A stretch of 64,000 nucleotides of DNA from Lunularia cruciata (GCA_948567375.1 OX419759.1:22660744-22724743), one strand, 5' to 3'; counted from the stretch's first letter, positions 1-12,459 are shown. The notes: generated from the letters alone by a model not told the origin. Numbers and translations are program-made.

Positions 1-2936
1 GTGCCTAACATGAGAAGCTCTTGTGCACTCCTTGACAAATGAGCCAAATGCCATGTCCATTCCTCCATATAACTCCAAGGCTAGAGGAACAAAGAGGTGA
101 CCTGCTGCATGCCCCTATACTTGGAGACCTTACGACCTGTTGCTACACTTGCTGTCCATCTAGGAGGATGGGTAATCATTCACTCCAAAATTGTATCCCT
201 TGTTGGTTCTGTAACCATGACATCCACTACTATCACCTGATCATCTTGGACCAAGTACAAGTCAACCCTAACACATGTCACATGCAAAGCATATGAACAC
301 TCCCTCCAAGCCAAGTATACACTCTCTGATGCCATAGCAAACACTTTGTTTCTAATAGCATCATGGGTAGCCTTTGTCCTCCAAAAGGACATTGTGTCAT
401 ATGGACCGTTGCGGCATCTAGTATACCACACTAGATGCAAGTGAACCACATTCACAACTGAGTAATGAAGATGAAAATGGGTGGACCAAACCTAGGCAAA
501 ACCTCATTGCTCTAAAGAAAGTAGCTGGTGCGAGTCAAAATGCCCTAATGCATGGTCAAGCTAGGATCAAGAACCTACATCCTTACCAAAGCAAGAGCAA
601 TGATGTGCTCTAGTAGCCTAAGGAATGGACAAGTCAACTAAGAGAGAATATAGCTTATGCTCACACTATCACTCCATCAAGGAAGATTGTAAACCTCTAG
701 TCCAATCAGATGATAATGAAGCAAAAGATGGAAAGTCCTTGCATGCTCGTGGGGATAGACTATCTCTCATCTACCACAATAACATTTGGAGAGAAAAGGA
801 CCCCTACTCCACCAATGACATAAGTCTCCAAAAATGGCCTATCAACAATCATAAAACAAGAAGAAAGCAGGGGTGCCAAGAGAGCCCAACTACCCAAAAA
901 TACTATAGGTGTTGTCTCCTCCATAGGTAGCAAGCCAACCACTCTATACAAGATTGATAAAGTCATCTATCTATGTGCCAAATCCCTTTTCACACACTCA
1001 AATGTCCTTGGTCCAATAATATCACCAAAGACTTCCATAATCCTCCTATCAAAGGCTCTCAGACATGATAGGAAGGATGAGGAGGGATGAATTGTATGGA
1101 TGAAGTAAGTTGGTTGACAAGAAATACTAGAGGAGAGTATACCAAAGTCCATCTATGGATCTCCTAGTAATGAAAGGTCATCCACATAGAGAACATCCTC
1201 TACAAGGGTAGCATTTAAGAAGTGTGTGACAAAATACTCAGATCCTATTGGCACTCAAGGAGCACATAGTCCACTTGTAGATATGATACACCCCTCTGAA
1301 AGCTCAAGGTGGAGAGGGATACCTTAAGGGGACCATGCGCTGCACTTTGACACCTTGACTCTCAAGCCTACTAAATGTAGCTTGGTAGTCAAATGGTCAA
1401 AGGCCTGCCTAATCTGATCTACATGGTCCATGATGTGCGTATCATCTACCAAGGTGGGAAATACACAACCTGGCATGACAAAAGTAGTAGATAAGAGAGC
1501 TTTAAAGTGAGCCATGGCAAATAAGGGCCCCCTAAAGGATCTCCCTAATGTGTATCAATAATTGACTCCAAGACGGTGACTGCTTCTTGCAAAGAACCAT
1601 GCTGGTAGTAAAGGGAACCAAGAGAGCCATAAAGACCACACAAAAGGAATAAGACTCACCAAAGATCCACCAGTCTCCCTAAGCTCTCTAAAGATGGATG
1701 CCCATGAGATGCTATTAAAAGTGTTCTCAACATCCACCGATAGGATGACCTACTCTGGATGGATATCTAGGAGTGCCCTAATGCTTAAGGATATAGCCTC
1801 ATATCCTCCAAGTGTAGCTACTCCAAATTGATGGGGATTGAGGTGTTGTCAAAAGTGAGAGTGATGCTGAAGGACAATGGTACAGTTGACCAAATGCAAA
1901 AAGATCTTTCTCAATAGCAATCAATCTAATGCGTCTCATGTCCTTCTCCATTGCAAGAAGTAGACCAGCACCTAACACCCAACTAACAAACATAAGAATG
2001 TATCCTCTTTCTACTACTATAGCCACCTTAAACAACTCAGTAAAACCACTAGAAGGATAATCTGCCTGATAGTAATCTCTAAGGTGCTCATATACAATAT
2101 ATGCCTTGACAAGCCTTTTGAGGAAAGGCGAGGGGTAGTGCACAATGCTTGTGCAAAAAGTGATCTATCAAGACATAAAGGCTGCTCAGGCTGATAATGT
2201 AAGACCTCTAGTGATAGTCCCTCTACTATTATAAGTTGTAGTGAGTGTAGGGAAGAGATAGTCTCATTAGTAGGACTAGCCATAGACAAAGGGTGTAGCA
2301 TTTGTGATGCTCTACTAAATTCTCTTGCCTGACCCAATGTTATACACCATTGTAATAGAGTGGACTATGTGGTATCCTATGACAACACTTGTATCGTAAA
2401 ACATGTAGCCCTAATAGACTCCTCCTAAAGTGCCACCCAATCCCCACTCAGAATTGGTAAAATCTAGCAGCCACCTCTCTATGCCCCGCACATCCCCCTC
2501 TAGCATAACAAAGACACCATCAAGGGAGTAAGAGGAATAGGAACCATGCTAACTTGTCCAAGGATCATGTGCCAAATGATCAAGTGGTAGGCAAAAAGCT
2601 TGTCTAGCCTCATTATGGAATAGACATAGACATAGAAAACTAGTCTCAATAACCCCAAAATGTAACCCGCTTGAGAAGCTAACCATTCCCACGACTTGAT
2701 CTGTATCCTTAGAACATTCAACAAAGGGATAGAAGAAGCATGCATAATCCCAAGTGTCAATACTGTTGATATGGTTGCTTGCCTCACGACGTGAGCATCC
2801 CAAGTGGTATATTCATAGTCCTTGTGTATTCTTCCACATAGATCTTTACTCCTTGTGAGGTAAAGTGTCGATGACACACTAAGTATGGTGTATCCCCAAC
2901 CGCTCTAAGCGGCTCCACATGGGGAGGTGTAGCCAT
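1..2936 (-). pseudogene. Degraded non-LTR retrotransposon polyprotein (family L), C-terminus cut by window edge
   Basis: On the minus strand I can follow one decayed reverse-transcriptase protein from an ATG at 2936 down to the left edge. The N-terminal part (about 2300-2936) is poorly recognisable. The RT core lies at 1320-2140: a 'HQFGVATLGG' block near 1800-1850, motif A 'VDVENTFNSIS' near 1690-1740, and a motif C-like 'LVDDTHI' near 1430-1470 (first residue altered). A post-RT block with 'LLGDP' and a 'FGILSSSISCQPTYF' stretch follows at 967-1230, then a region at 760-966, then a C-terminal domain at 1-455 with 'VDVMVTEPTRDTILE' and 'FVPLALELYG'. The domains keep the right order but are broken by several stops and frameshifts, for example a stop just before motif A. 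The C-terminal block recurs at 61283-61690. The non-LTR assignment rests on the motif A/C context and on the target-primed look of that second copy. It is not functional. Confidence 0.75.
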
Positions 2937-3888
2937 GGCTAGCACAAGAATAACGATAGTAGCACATGATGCTCCTCTCCATATCTCCCCTTCCTTCCAA
3001 AACTACATCCCTTCACATCTCAACTCACATAAGAAAATACAATTTCTCTAAACTATAAAAACTATAAATTATCATGGAACTTAATCATGAAAACCAAAAG
3101 ATTAGAAATGAAAATTCCTGACCCATCACTTTCAATGTAGAATGATCACTCTAAACTCTAAAAACCCTAAAAATACACATAATTTTCTTCTCAATTCTCC
3201 ATAGTCTTTAACCTAGATACCAACCAAGCAGAAATTGAAAAATAAATAGAATTGACTATTCACTCAAATGCTATATACCAAAGAGCCCTCAGATAAAATA
3301 TATATCTTTCCTATCGCATCTCTCCCTCTCCTTTCGTATCTCCACACGCTCCCCAAACTCCTCCTTCGTTGATATGCGTTCAAAACAGGAGATGAAAATG
3401 AGCGGTCTATAAATGTCTGTCTCCTATGTTAAGACAACGATGTGTTTAATGTCATCAGCTGCGACGGTTTAAGACAAAGATTTGACAGTTGAGAGTGTGT
3501 GTCGCTGATTTCTAGAGTAATATATTGAGGGAGTAAAAAATTGAAACAAACATTGACTGCGGAGAGCAAACTTTAGTGAGATAGCTCTCAACTTGCAATT
3601 TATTTTAGTACGGGAAACTAGTGTAGCAAAACGGATTAGAGTGAACAAGTGAACTCTTAATTTATCAAATCTAGTAAAAATGCAGATTGAATATACTGCA
3701 ACATGCGATCTAGGATTCAATTTTAAAATAAATTCGTTGTCAATATATTCATGGCAGTCATCTAATTAGCATTATCAATAATGACCATGAAATTATGGAT
3801 GAAATAATTATTAGTGCAAGTGGGTACTGTATTGAGGCATAGGAGATGCCATGCTACCATGAAATTATAGATGAACAAAATATTATCG
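2937..3888. other. No gene recognised
   Basis: AT-rich DNA between the L element and the LRR remnant. Reading both strands I see only short random reading frames, no domain motif and no clear repeat. Confidence 0.6.
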
Positions 3889-4611
3889 AAAGTTGGTTTC
3901 CTACGCAGGAATACGGGTAGTTGTTAGCCTTCTAGCTATGAACGAACAAATTGGCAGGTCACATGTACCAGCTGAGTTGAGAGAATTGGTGGAGTTGAAA
4001 TATCTTTTGCTACTTGGGAAGGTGTTAACGGATAAGATTCATACCTCGGGAAATTATTCAAAGTTGTTATTACGTGCAGACTTCAGCAACAACTTGATTG
4101 GAAAGATACCATCTGCTCCGAGAATTGATCGTCCATTGTAAATCCATATCTCCAGATGAACCAACCAACTTCAGGTGGTATGCTAACTTGAATTGATTTA
4201 AAGAATCTTATTGAGTTGAGCCTTTCCATGAACCAACTGTAGAGGGTCAGTGATCGAGATTGAAGGTAGTTTTTATGTGCCTTTCGAATTCTGGATGTGA
4301 CTCATGATGAATCGAAAGGAAACTATACTACTCTTTATGTGCCTTCCGAATTCTGGATGTGCCTCATAATGAATTGAAAGGAAACTATACCATCCAACAT
4401 TGCAAACGTTTCATCCCTAGTGCCTAGTGCGAGCTTAAACGTGACCGCAACCTCATTGGCGGAATTCCAACCAATCTCCGACATTGAGGAAATTCATTAT
4501 CAACAATTACTCTCGGCAAACAACATACCTGTTCGATCCCTTCCTCATTTTAGCTACAGACGCTTACCAATGCTAGACTTGAGTTATAACTCCTTTCACA
4601 GTCTTTATTAA
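3889..4611 (+). pseudogene. Leucine-rich-repeat protein pseudogene (receptor-like protein/kinase type)
   Basis: Several plant-type extracellular LRR units can be read in scattered frames on the plus strand. One is 'LVELKYLLLLGKVLT' at about 3990-4035. Another is 'DFSNNLIGKIPS' at about 4080-4115, fitting the LxxNxLxGxIP consensus. A third is 'LKNLIELSLSMNQL' at about 4196-4241, followed at once by a stop. The fourth is 'LPMLDLSYNSF' at about 4564-4600. Plant receptor-like proteins and kinases use this repeat for ligand recognition at the cell surface. No signal peptide, membrane segment or kinase domain is present, the frame is broken many times, and part of it is duplicated in tandem (4273-4393). 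It is a small fossil fragment; which LRR subfamily it came from cannot be told. Confidence 0.7.
4273..4393. repeat. Tandem duplication, two 62-bp units
   Basis: Two adjacent copies starting 'ttatgtgcctttcgaattct' and 'ttatgtgccttccgaattct' lie about 62 bp apart, with a handful of substitutions between them. The duplication sits inside the LRR pseudogene and adds to its frame damage. Confidence 0.85.
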
Positions 4612-5110
4612 CAATGTGCTTAGTTCTCTTGTAGAATTATGGGTTATGCACACACGCTATCATTGTTAATATGCATCAACTTTACGCATAATTGAGTCAT
4701 TGAATTTCTCATTTCATGGTTTCATAATATGCAGAAACCTTTCGGTGAGGTCCACAGTCACGTATAATTTCATGATATGTGTGAGTTTGATAGTAACTTT
4801 CATGATATATAGAATACTAGATGCATGGGCAGAGTTTCATCATCGTTCTCAAATTATTATTCACATTTTCATTTGGACAATTATCCGGGTGAAAGAAGAA
4901 TAGACATTACACATCTGGGTGAAATGCATTGACTAATAAAGAAGTAAGTTGGAACGGTTTCTCCATTACTGTCTACTTGACGCACCGTGTACAAGTCCCA
5001 CATACTTGACTGTTTCATATCACAAGGTTAACTTCACTGACGATTTCGATTTCCATGAGTTGTCAATTACTAAAGTTGAGTTGAGTAGGTAAAGTCCAAA
5101 TAAAGCTTTT
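4612..5110. other. No gene recognised
   Basis: AT-rich spacer between two pseudogenes. The small plus-strand frame at 4700-4903 has no recognisable motif. Confidence 0.55.
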
Positions 5111-7800
5111 GCCTGCTTTTGACTACCAAATTTCTACCACTCCGCTCCCAGGTTTGATACTCAATAGTTTAGCCTCCATAAACATTTTGCTCTCTAAAAT
5201 TGAGGATGTAAGTGCCCTGCTAACAGAGTCGTTGCCTCCATCGCTGCCAAGTTTCGTTGAAGGGACGTTTTGACTATACTTGCTGGGATTGGAGCCAGTC
5301 CTGGACATAGTGCTGAAGAAACTCTGGAAGCAGAGTAAATGTTGCAATAGACAATAAATCCTGTGCTTGAGATACCACCAATAAATATGAAACCACTCAC
5401 TCACGACGAGATCGAGGTATTGATCAGAAAAAGTTAACGCCTAGATCACCATGTATGCCTCTGAGAGACCTGTTTCCACTGTAATCGAATACAAGTTAGG
5501 TTTTGAGGTGTTTCAGCACAGACATTAGCTGCACATCGATCAAGAAAAGTACATTCAGGAAGCCTATTAGAGAAAAACTGCTTCACCCTCAGTGCCTCCT
5601 TTGGGTCTTTCACCAGAGGTCGATCAATCAGAGACGTGAACGTTGCTATGTGTTGCCCTATATGACTGCCTTGATCTCGTAGTAAGCACGCGAGAATAAT
5701 CTTCACGGTCCTTACTTCTAGAGGTGCTCAACAGACGAAGTCAAACTTACTGCTCTGATTTTTTGTTCTCAATGTGTAGCATATCGGTGAGGATTGAATT
5801 ATCTGCTATCTGCCTGCGCATATTCAGTTTCTCACCTTTAGATTCAGTAAGCACATTGGATCCTAGACATAACTGCTGATTCTGACTTCCATAAATGCAC
5901 CAGTACGTAACCACAATAACTCCGCCGGCATGCTCAAGGATTGACATGGAGATTGAACTTGCATGCACAGTTCACTCTCCATTCTCTCTACTATCATGTT
6001 AAGAGACCAGACTTGAACAAAATTACCTTCACAACTTAACCTGATGCTATCTGGATCTTGTTGATCTATGTAGATCGGGTATTCCATAGAAATCTTTGAT
6101 TTCCTGCAGCGATAAGTTGTGCCTTAGAAAGTCAGACCATCTGTAGTTAAGATACACTAAGCGCCTGATGAAATACGAGACGTAGTAATTCAAAGACGGC
6201 AATGTATGGGACATGCTTAGCAAGGACTAAATCATAGAGAATTCAAGTTATCACCCACTGGCAGAGATGTTAACTAACCTGTGGGCGGACGTCTACCAAT
6301 ACCACGTTTCTCTCATTTTTATCAGATCCAAGGCTTGAGCTGGTGAATATTGCCTGAGTATTCTCCATATCGGCTTTGGAAGTAGCTGAAACTGCGAGGC
6401 AAAGAAGAAATAATTCAAGGTACCATCTCTCTTGAACAAGGTAGGTAAACCCCACATTCATTTCATAATAGTGTTTGTGTTTGTGGGCATGTGGAGACTC
6501 CATCGAACTCAGGAAACTGAAACTAAATGAGGCTCCAGAAGCACCAAAGAGAGGAAGAGATCTAATAACAAGTATAGAGTATGAAATGTAAGTACCATCA
6601 CGCTTCGAGAACTTCAATTCACTAGTGAGCATACCTCAAAAAGACAGTACTTCTCTGAACCAAAACTACTAGAACGACGGAATATGCCTGCACAGTGAAG
6701 ATCGTGCACAGTTGGGACAGCTTCCGACTGTTGCCTTAATCATTACACCAAATAAAGTGCGAATAGATACCTGGGCCACTAGAGCCTGTGTGCAGGTTGT
6801 CTTATAGGGTCTTACGCAATGTTTATGTCCATATAGAAGCTCGTTTTGAGACAATGTGGACATTCGAACGGGAGCTTTACCAACTGATAAGGTCTCCTTG
6901 GTGTAAAAAATATACCTGGTTGAAAACAGAGCCCAAGTGTTCTGTTACTTGTGAGACTTTCCTTTCAAGATCATCCAGGGTGGTTAAGATATCTTCTGGT
7001 AAAGAAGCCTTGGCGGAGAAGGAAAGTTTTGTGATCAAATCTCCCACTGTCACAAGCACTGTTCTTGTTACATCCTTTACAACAATAACCACCTGCTTGA
7101 GAGCATCATTGGCAGGTGTTCCCACGCGGAATGGAGCAGTAAAATCTATGGAAACCTTTGGAGTGCTAATGCCATCCACTTTCGTTCTCAGCCCACTAAC
7201 ACTCTTATCGACGGTCTCTGTTGCTGAACATACCAAGTTTACCAAATAACTATCGAAGGTATCATATGTATTTCTCACCGAACAGCTGAGTTGATTTCAT
7301 CTGTTGTGGACTTTACGTAGCTGTTCGCAGCGTCTGCAAGGTATTCCTCCTTAGCACTCAGGATCCCAGATGATCCATTCGAAGCACCGGCCTTCACTGT
7401 ATTCAGACATGCCCGGCTGATCCATCCTCTGCAGCAAACATGACTCAATCCAGTGCCTATCCTGCTAACTCATCCTCAGCAGCTGACCTGACTGCATCCA
7501 GAGACTGTACTCCTGGTCCATCTTCAGCTGCTGACTTGACTGCATGAAGTGCCTGCACACCTAATCCTTCGTCAGCAATAGACTCCCAAGCATCCATTGT
7601 TGTTTCAGGAGCAGTTCAGGTCCATCCAACATGCTGGGAGGAACAATCTCAGCCGGATGTAGATTGTCTGCACGCACATACAAACAAACCTTTCTTTCAG
7701 TATTCTCGACAGGATAAAAGATTCTCTCCACTCCAAAGAGCAACGAAGGGGATCAAAGTTCCCTCACCGCGGCTAAACCAATCACACCAATCAGTTGCAG
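5111..7800 (-). pseudogene. Chloroplast rhodanese-like-domain protein pseudogene, introns retained
   Basis: Minus strand. A long segment at 6916-7278 resembles the region before the membrane anchor and rhodanese domain of a plant thylakoid rhodanese-like family (At3g59780-type, from memory). It ends in a GT donor at 6915. An exon ending at 6279 reads 'NVVLVDVRPQ', the start of a rhodanese domain, and has donor gttagt. After a 175-bp intron (6104-6278, acceptor ctgcag) the next exon (6027-6103) reads 'EIKDFYGIPDLHR', in phase and with the spacing expected for DVRP...GIPDLRR. That exon then meets an in-frame TAG and ends in another GT donor. Weaker continuation is seen at 5446-5706 ('LRVKQFF') and 5123-5404. 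The N-terminal part at 7280-7570 is built of 16-residue repeats and has stops and a frameshift before 7278. Because introns are kept this is not a processed copy. Family assignment is from memory. Confidence 0.7.
7376..7566 (-). repeat. 48-bp tandem repeat encoding 16-residue units
   Basis: Three clear and one weak 48-bp units (7520-7566, 7472-7519, 7424-7471, 7376-7423) follow each other. On the minus strand they translate as 16-residue units of the type 'AVKSAAEDGPGVQSLD' and 'AVRSAAEDELAG', in the frame of the rhodanese-like pseudogene. Later units have acquired stops. Confidence 0.8.
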
Positions 7801-8027
7801 CATTTTCTCCCACTGTATTTTCACAATTTTTCCTTTAGAACCTTGAAGACAGTAAACCCCTAGGGGACAATGAAAATTTTTGCGATGACAAACTCCTGCT
7901 GCAGTTGGCTCCACAAAGATGTCCACAAACTGCCATGGTTACAGCCATAAAGCAGGTGTGAGGGATGTGACAGGTCATTTGTAAGCCTACCCAGGATAGT
8001 GTATGCGTCAACAACCAACCCCTGTGT
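7801..8027. other. Unassigned junction segment
   Basis: Sequence between the rhodanese-like pseudogene and the point where homology to family A begins. I could not match it to either neighbour or to other parts of the window. Confidence 0.5.
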
Positions 8028-9495
8028 TCAAGCACCTTGTTCATGAACTGTTGAATGTTGAAATGTGGATGGAGCATTACAAAGCCAAAAGGGCATGACC
8101 TTGAAAGCATAGGTTCCCCAAAGTGTAGTGAATATGGTAAATTGTTGATGCTCTAGTGCAAAATTGATTTGGTTGTTGTCATTGTAACCATCTTCAAAAC
8201 TATACCTCTCATGATCCACAACCTCCTCCAAGATCTCATCAATGAATGGCAAGGAGTAGGAGTCCTTCTTAGTAATAGCATTGAGCTTCTTGTAATCAAT
8301 ATAAAATTAAAATTTGCCATTCTTCTTCTTCATAATCACAATTGGAAGCACCCAATCTCAATTCTCCACCTCAAAAATAAACTCAATCTCCTTGAGTTTA
8401 TCAATCTCCTCCTTCACAACCAAAGTTGTTGGTGGGTTGATCCGATGTTGCTTTTGGCGGACCGGTCTTGCATGTGACTCCACCTCTATCCGGTGCTCCT
8501 CCAAAGTGACTTCCTTGAGATCCTTATAACTAAAAGCAAGCACATGGATAAACTTGTGTAAAATCTACTCAAATCTTACATTCTCCTCCTTGGTAACATT
8601 TGGACCATACTTGAGGGTAGGTAGTCTACTCTCTATCTCCTCTAGTGTCAATGGTGATTTATCAAGGTCCTTCAAAACCTCTAGCTTAGTCACAAAGTCC
8701 ATAGAATACAATGGATGCACATCTGAATTAGATTCAGAGTCACCTTACTCCGATGAGGTCTCTTCTTCCATGCTTATGTCCACAATTGAAGTTCATTCTT
8801 CTTAATCTGATTCTCAATAATCAGAAGATGGTGTATCCAAATGTGACGTATGGTTAGTATTGGTTATTGGAACTATAACTTGATGGTTTGATGGCCCAAT
8901 TCTCAAGTATCCTTTGTGCCATCAATCAGTTGTTTGTGTTGCTCTCAACCATGGCCTCCCAAGTAGAAAATCATAACATGCATCCTTCAAAATTGGAAAT
9001 TCATGAGATTTTGAATCCACCTTGTCAATCACACCCACTAGTCAAACTTGTTGCTTTTTTTCCATGCTCACTACAAATGTTGAAGGTCTAGAGAGTATAT
9101 ATCCAATTTCTTCATCAACTTCTCTAACATAATATTCATTATAGATTCTCCATCAACAAGTTCATCCTTGATATTATGACCATTCAGTCTCACATCAATC
9201 TTGGAGGCATATTCACAAGCCTCCCATGGTGCAAGTTTTGCATCCACCACTCCCATTTATACTAAAGCCTTTGCTTTCCTTTTTCCATTGCTCCTTGTAG
9301 AACTCAAACCACCCCTAAGCTTCTTCCTCAAGGTAGGATTTAAAGCAATCAATTTCACCATTGTGATCTTGCCCTTGTGACAACCAACATCCTTTAACAC
9401 ATTGTAGCCCCATTGTTGCTTTGAGATCAAGAAATCATCCATTCCCAACTTCTTCCTTGGAGTCTTTGTTGATGGTATTGAACTAGTAGAACTAT
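8028..9495 (-). pseudogene. pol: A1 protease and N-terminal reverse transcriptase, broken
   Basis: The protease region is readable at about 9040-9256 (a 'LVDGES' form of the active-site loop that A2 shows as 'LVDGGS') and the linker at 9257-9448 ('DFLISKQQWGYNVL'). An in-frame TGA at 9042-9044 falls at exactly the position where A2 and A4 also have TGA. The RT N-terminal half is at 8028-8810, including 'EEIDKLKEIEFIFEVEN' and 'YSFEDGYNDNNQI', a damaged form of the motif A region. Homology ends before the catalytic Asp-Asp motif. It cannot produce a working polymerase. Confidence 0.85.
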
Positions 9496-10640
9496 CCTTG
9501 CTAGGAGTGATTTTTGTGAAGACTATATATCATTTGCAAAATGGGTTCTCTTCTTTTCTTGTGCCAAAAGCTCCAAATTAAGACCTTTGGAGTTTGAGCA
9601 TTCTCCCCTCTCATACTTGCTCTCTACCACATCTATGGATGCTATCTCCTTACCTATATTTTTCATAGGAGGTACTTGGGCTTCACCATCTCCCTCCTCT
9701 CTATTGCCTCCTCATAACCCCTTCCTCCATGGTACATAGAACTTGGGCAATTCTTTTGGATGTGACCTTTACTTCCAAAACCAAAACAACTTTTATCATT
9801 GAAATTGCTAGCTGGTTGGCCTCCTCTATATGGATAGTTTCCACAACTCCTAGATCCTCTCCCAACATTTTGGTCCACCTCTTTCTTCTCCCATATGTGC
9901 ACTACATTGATCTTGAGATCTACAAGTTGCTCCATGATAACTTGAAGAGGATCTTTTGGTGGAGGTGCATAAATAGGAGCAACTACTCCTGGTGGTGCCA
10001 CCCTTGCTACCAAAGGATCAAAAATCCCACCATACTTGTAGACAAGTGGAGGATGCATAACCTCCTTGACTACAAAATCACTTTCATCCTCTTCCAAACT
10101 CTCCTCCATACGAACTACAATCTTGATAGCTTCTACCTTGGGAAGAAAGTTTTTCATATCTCTCCTTGCTTTGAATTTGTGGTTTCAACACTCCCACAAA
10201 ATTCTTGGTGAGCATAGCTGCTATCCCAATGAGGATAGTCTCCATATCATCCCTACTCTTCCTCAACACTATATGGAACCTAGACTCTAATTCTCCACTC
10301 TTTTGCATGGACTCTCACTTTCTCTCCATCTCCTTAATTGAGGAAGGTAACCTCACCCATTAATCTCTCATAACTCTTATCTAGAAGAAATTTCTCAATG
10401 AGTATTATAGTTAAACTCTCCCAAGACTCCTATTGCCCATCTCTTCTCTCTTTCTTTTGATATTTTGACTCATACCATGTAAAAGCTACTCCTCAAGGAA
10501 ATCCGGTAGTACTAAGGCCCACTCATTATTCCTCCTCTCATTGTTTCTTATGCAAGCTCTCTTGAAGTCTCTCACAAAAGCCTCCAAATCCTCTCCATTC
10601 TTGCCAAAGAAATCCAGAAGTTTCCCCATCTTAGCCTCTC
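9496..10640 (-). pseudogene. gag: A1 gag, broken
   Basis: Colinear with gag of A2 and A4: the capsid-like region runs from about 10640 to 10010 and the CCHC knuckle lies near 9755-9800. The knuckle reads 'CFGFGSKGHIQKNC', so the second zinc-binding Cys of the family motif is Phe here. Several stops and frameshifts break the capsid part. Confidence 0.85.
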
Positions 10641-11775
10641 ACTACCTTTCTTCCCTTTCTATTTTTTAAAGTCCTAAATCTCTTTTGGTGGAAAAGGTCC
10701 AACATGCAATCCCAAGTCAAGTAAGCCTCTCCTTTCTCTCAATCTCTTGCACTCAAGACTCAAGACTCAATAAACATGAACTTGCCTTGTGTCCCTTCTC
10801 TCCACATAAGAAGCACTTAGAAGCACTCTTTGAATCCTCTCAACAATCTCTTCAAATAAACCACTACTATCAATTCAACCCCTAGAGGAACCTAACATTA
10901 CCTTTAATTTCCACTCATGGTTCACTCCATGCTCCCAAGATGAATCAAATTACTCAAACATGCTTTTGATCGAACCTACACTCCTCATTCATGAGAACTT
11001 AACTCTCTTGAAATGACACTCCTCATACTATTCTCCTATATTATACCTCTCTGACCTTTGACATTGTGCACATTTGATCAGCACACCAAGTTTTTTTTTT
11101 TTTTTTTTTTTTTTAATTTCACCTTTTTCATTGAGCCATTTGGCCTATACATCTCTCTATTCAGCATATATATTTCAGATTTGGTCTAAAAACCATCCCC
11201 TTCACTTTAAAAACTCATAACTTCTTGTGCAAGAACAATCTTAGGCCAAAAAGTAGAATATTATGAACTGAATTTTCTTCTAAGTTTCAAAAAAATATAA
11301 TGAAAAATAAAGAAATGTCAAACTTTGTAAAAAATTTCAAAAAGCACACAATTTGTTGGAAAAATTTACCCTACCATCTTCCAAAAGTTTTAGCTCAATG
11401 CATGTAGCAATCCTTATAGTAATTTTAAATGTTCCACCTAAAAGATAATCCAAGCTATCCTTTATGAAAATTTCAAATCCAGATCTTAAAATTGAGGTTT
11501 TGCCCAAAATCATCAGAATCACCAAAATCTTTAATCCACCTTACATAATCTCTCCAAATCTTCTCAAGTGTATAATATGTACAATATCACCTCAAAAAGA
11601 TAATAATGAACTACATGGTATAAAGAGGGGTCCAAATTATCTAATATAATTCCAGCCCTCTCCTTCCCTAATTTTCCCTCTGAGTAAACTCTCATAGCCT
11701 CTTTTTGCCAAATATAGAATTGTACACAAAACATTATCGTGCCTTCTAGAGAGATCTTGGTAAAAAAATTTAAAA
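10641..11775 (-). other. A1 leader between 5' LTR and gag
   Basis: Untranslated leader of A1. It contains a remnant of the Cys-cluster ORF seen upstream of gag in A2 and A4 (around 10690-10860), a T tract at about 11092-11115, and a short reading frame at about 11570-11700 that matches the leader ORF of A4 without indels. The tRNA-primer site next to the LTR is no longer recognisable. Confidence 0.75.
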
Positions 11776-12459
11776 TGTGAGTCTACTTATCTTTCACTTA
11801 AGATGAACCTTTGATGGCTATTAAGGTAGTGCACTATGGACTAAGAAGGCAAGGAACCCCAACTCCATCACACTCCTCCAAGGTGAAACATCCAAGACAC
11901 AAGGCATTTTTCACTAGAGAACTCAATGAGAAAGAGATATTTATAAATGAAAGGATGATGAGTGCCTTCTCACCCTTGGCTTATATATTTGTGAAGAAGT
12001 TACTAATTACTAGAGTAACTCAAGTTACTAGACAAAAAATCAAGAGATAGTTACAAATGAAAGGATTTTGAGTACCTTCTCACTCCTAGCTTATATATTT
12101 ATGAAAAATTTACACACCAAAGTTACTAATTACCAAAGTACCTCAAGTTACTAGGCTAAAAATCAAAAATTCTAAGGGAATATCCAAGCACATGAGAATA
12201 ATCCCATGGGTAGATGGTCTTATCCTCACCTACCAATTAAGTCAAGCATTCATTAATATCCATAGACTATAGAAAAAGTCCGTGCCAACAAGGCTTGTGG
12301 TCCAAGAGCTCTCAGCTCTGTCCTTAGAGTCAAATAACTAGGAATAATATCAAGTCAATACACTAAAAGAAAAAATCATGGTGTTCACTTTTTTCACTTC
12401 CTCTATAATAAGGTCACCTTTATCTTAGCTAGGACTAACTCTAACTAATCATTATTAAT
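11776..12459 (-). repeat. A1 5' LTR, diverged and truncated
   Basis: Matches the family-A LTR from its TGTGAG end (plus-strand view) but is heavily substituted. It contains an extra internal tandem duplication of roughly 105 bp (about 11945-12050 and 12051-12160). The outer end with the TGTAACACCC terminus is missing; family-B sequence starts at about 12460. Confidence 0.85.

Larger units (their letters stand above)
8028..12459 (-). mobile_element. A1: old, truncated family-A Ty3/gypsy retrotransposon (5' half)
   Basis: Minus-strand element holding a 5' LTR (11776-12459), leader, gag and the first part of pol. It stops inside the reverse transcriptase at about 8028, so RNase H, integrase and the 3' LTR are missing. 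It is much more diverged from A2 and A4 than those are from each other, and carries many stops, frameshifts and a deletion of about 370 bp upstream of gag. Its LTR is cut at about 12459 where family-B sequence begins. Confidence 0.9.

Noticed and set aside
6788-7249. 153-codon plus-strand open frame
   Set aside because: It is the complement of the better-supported rhodanese-like coding segment on the minus strand.
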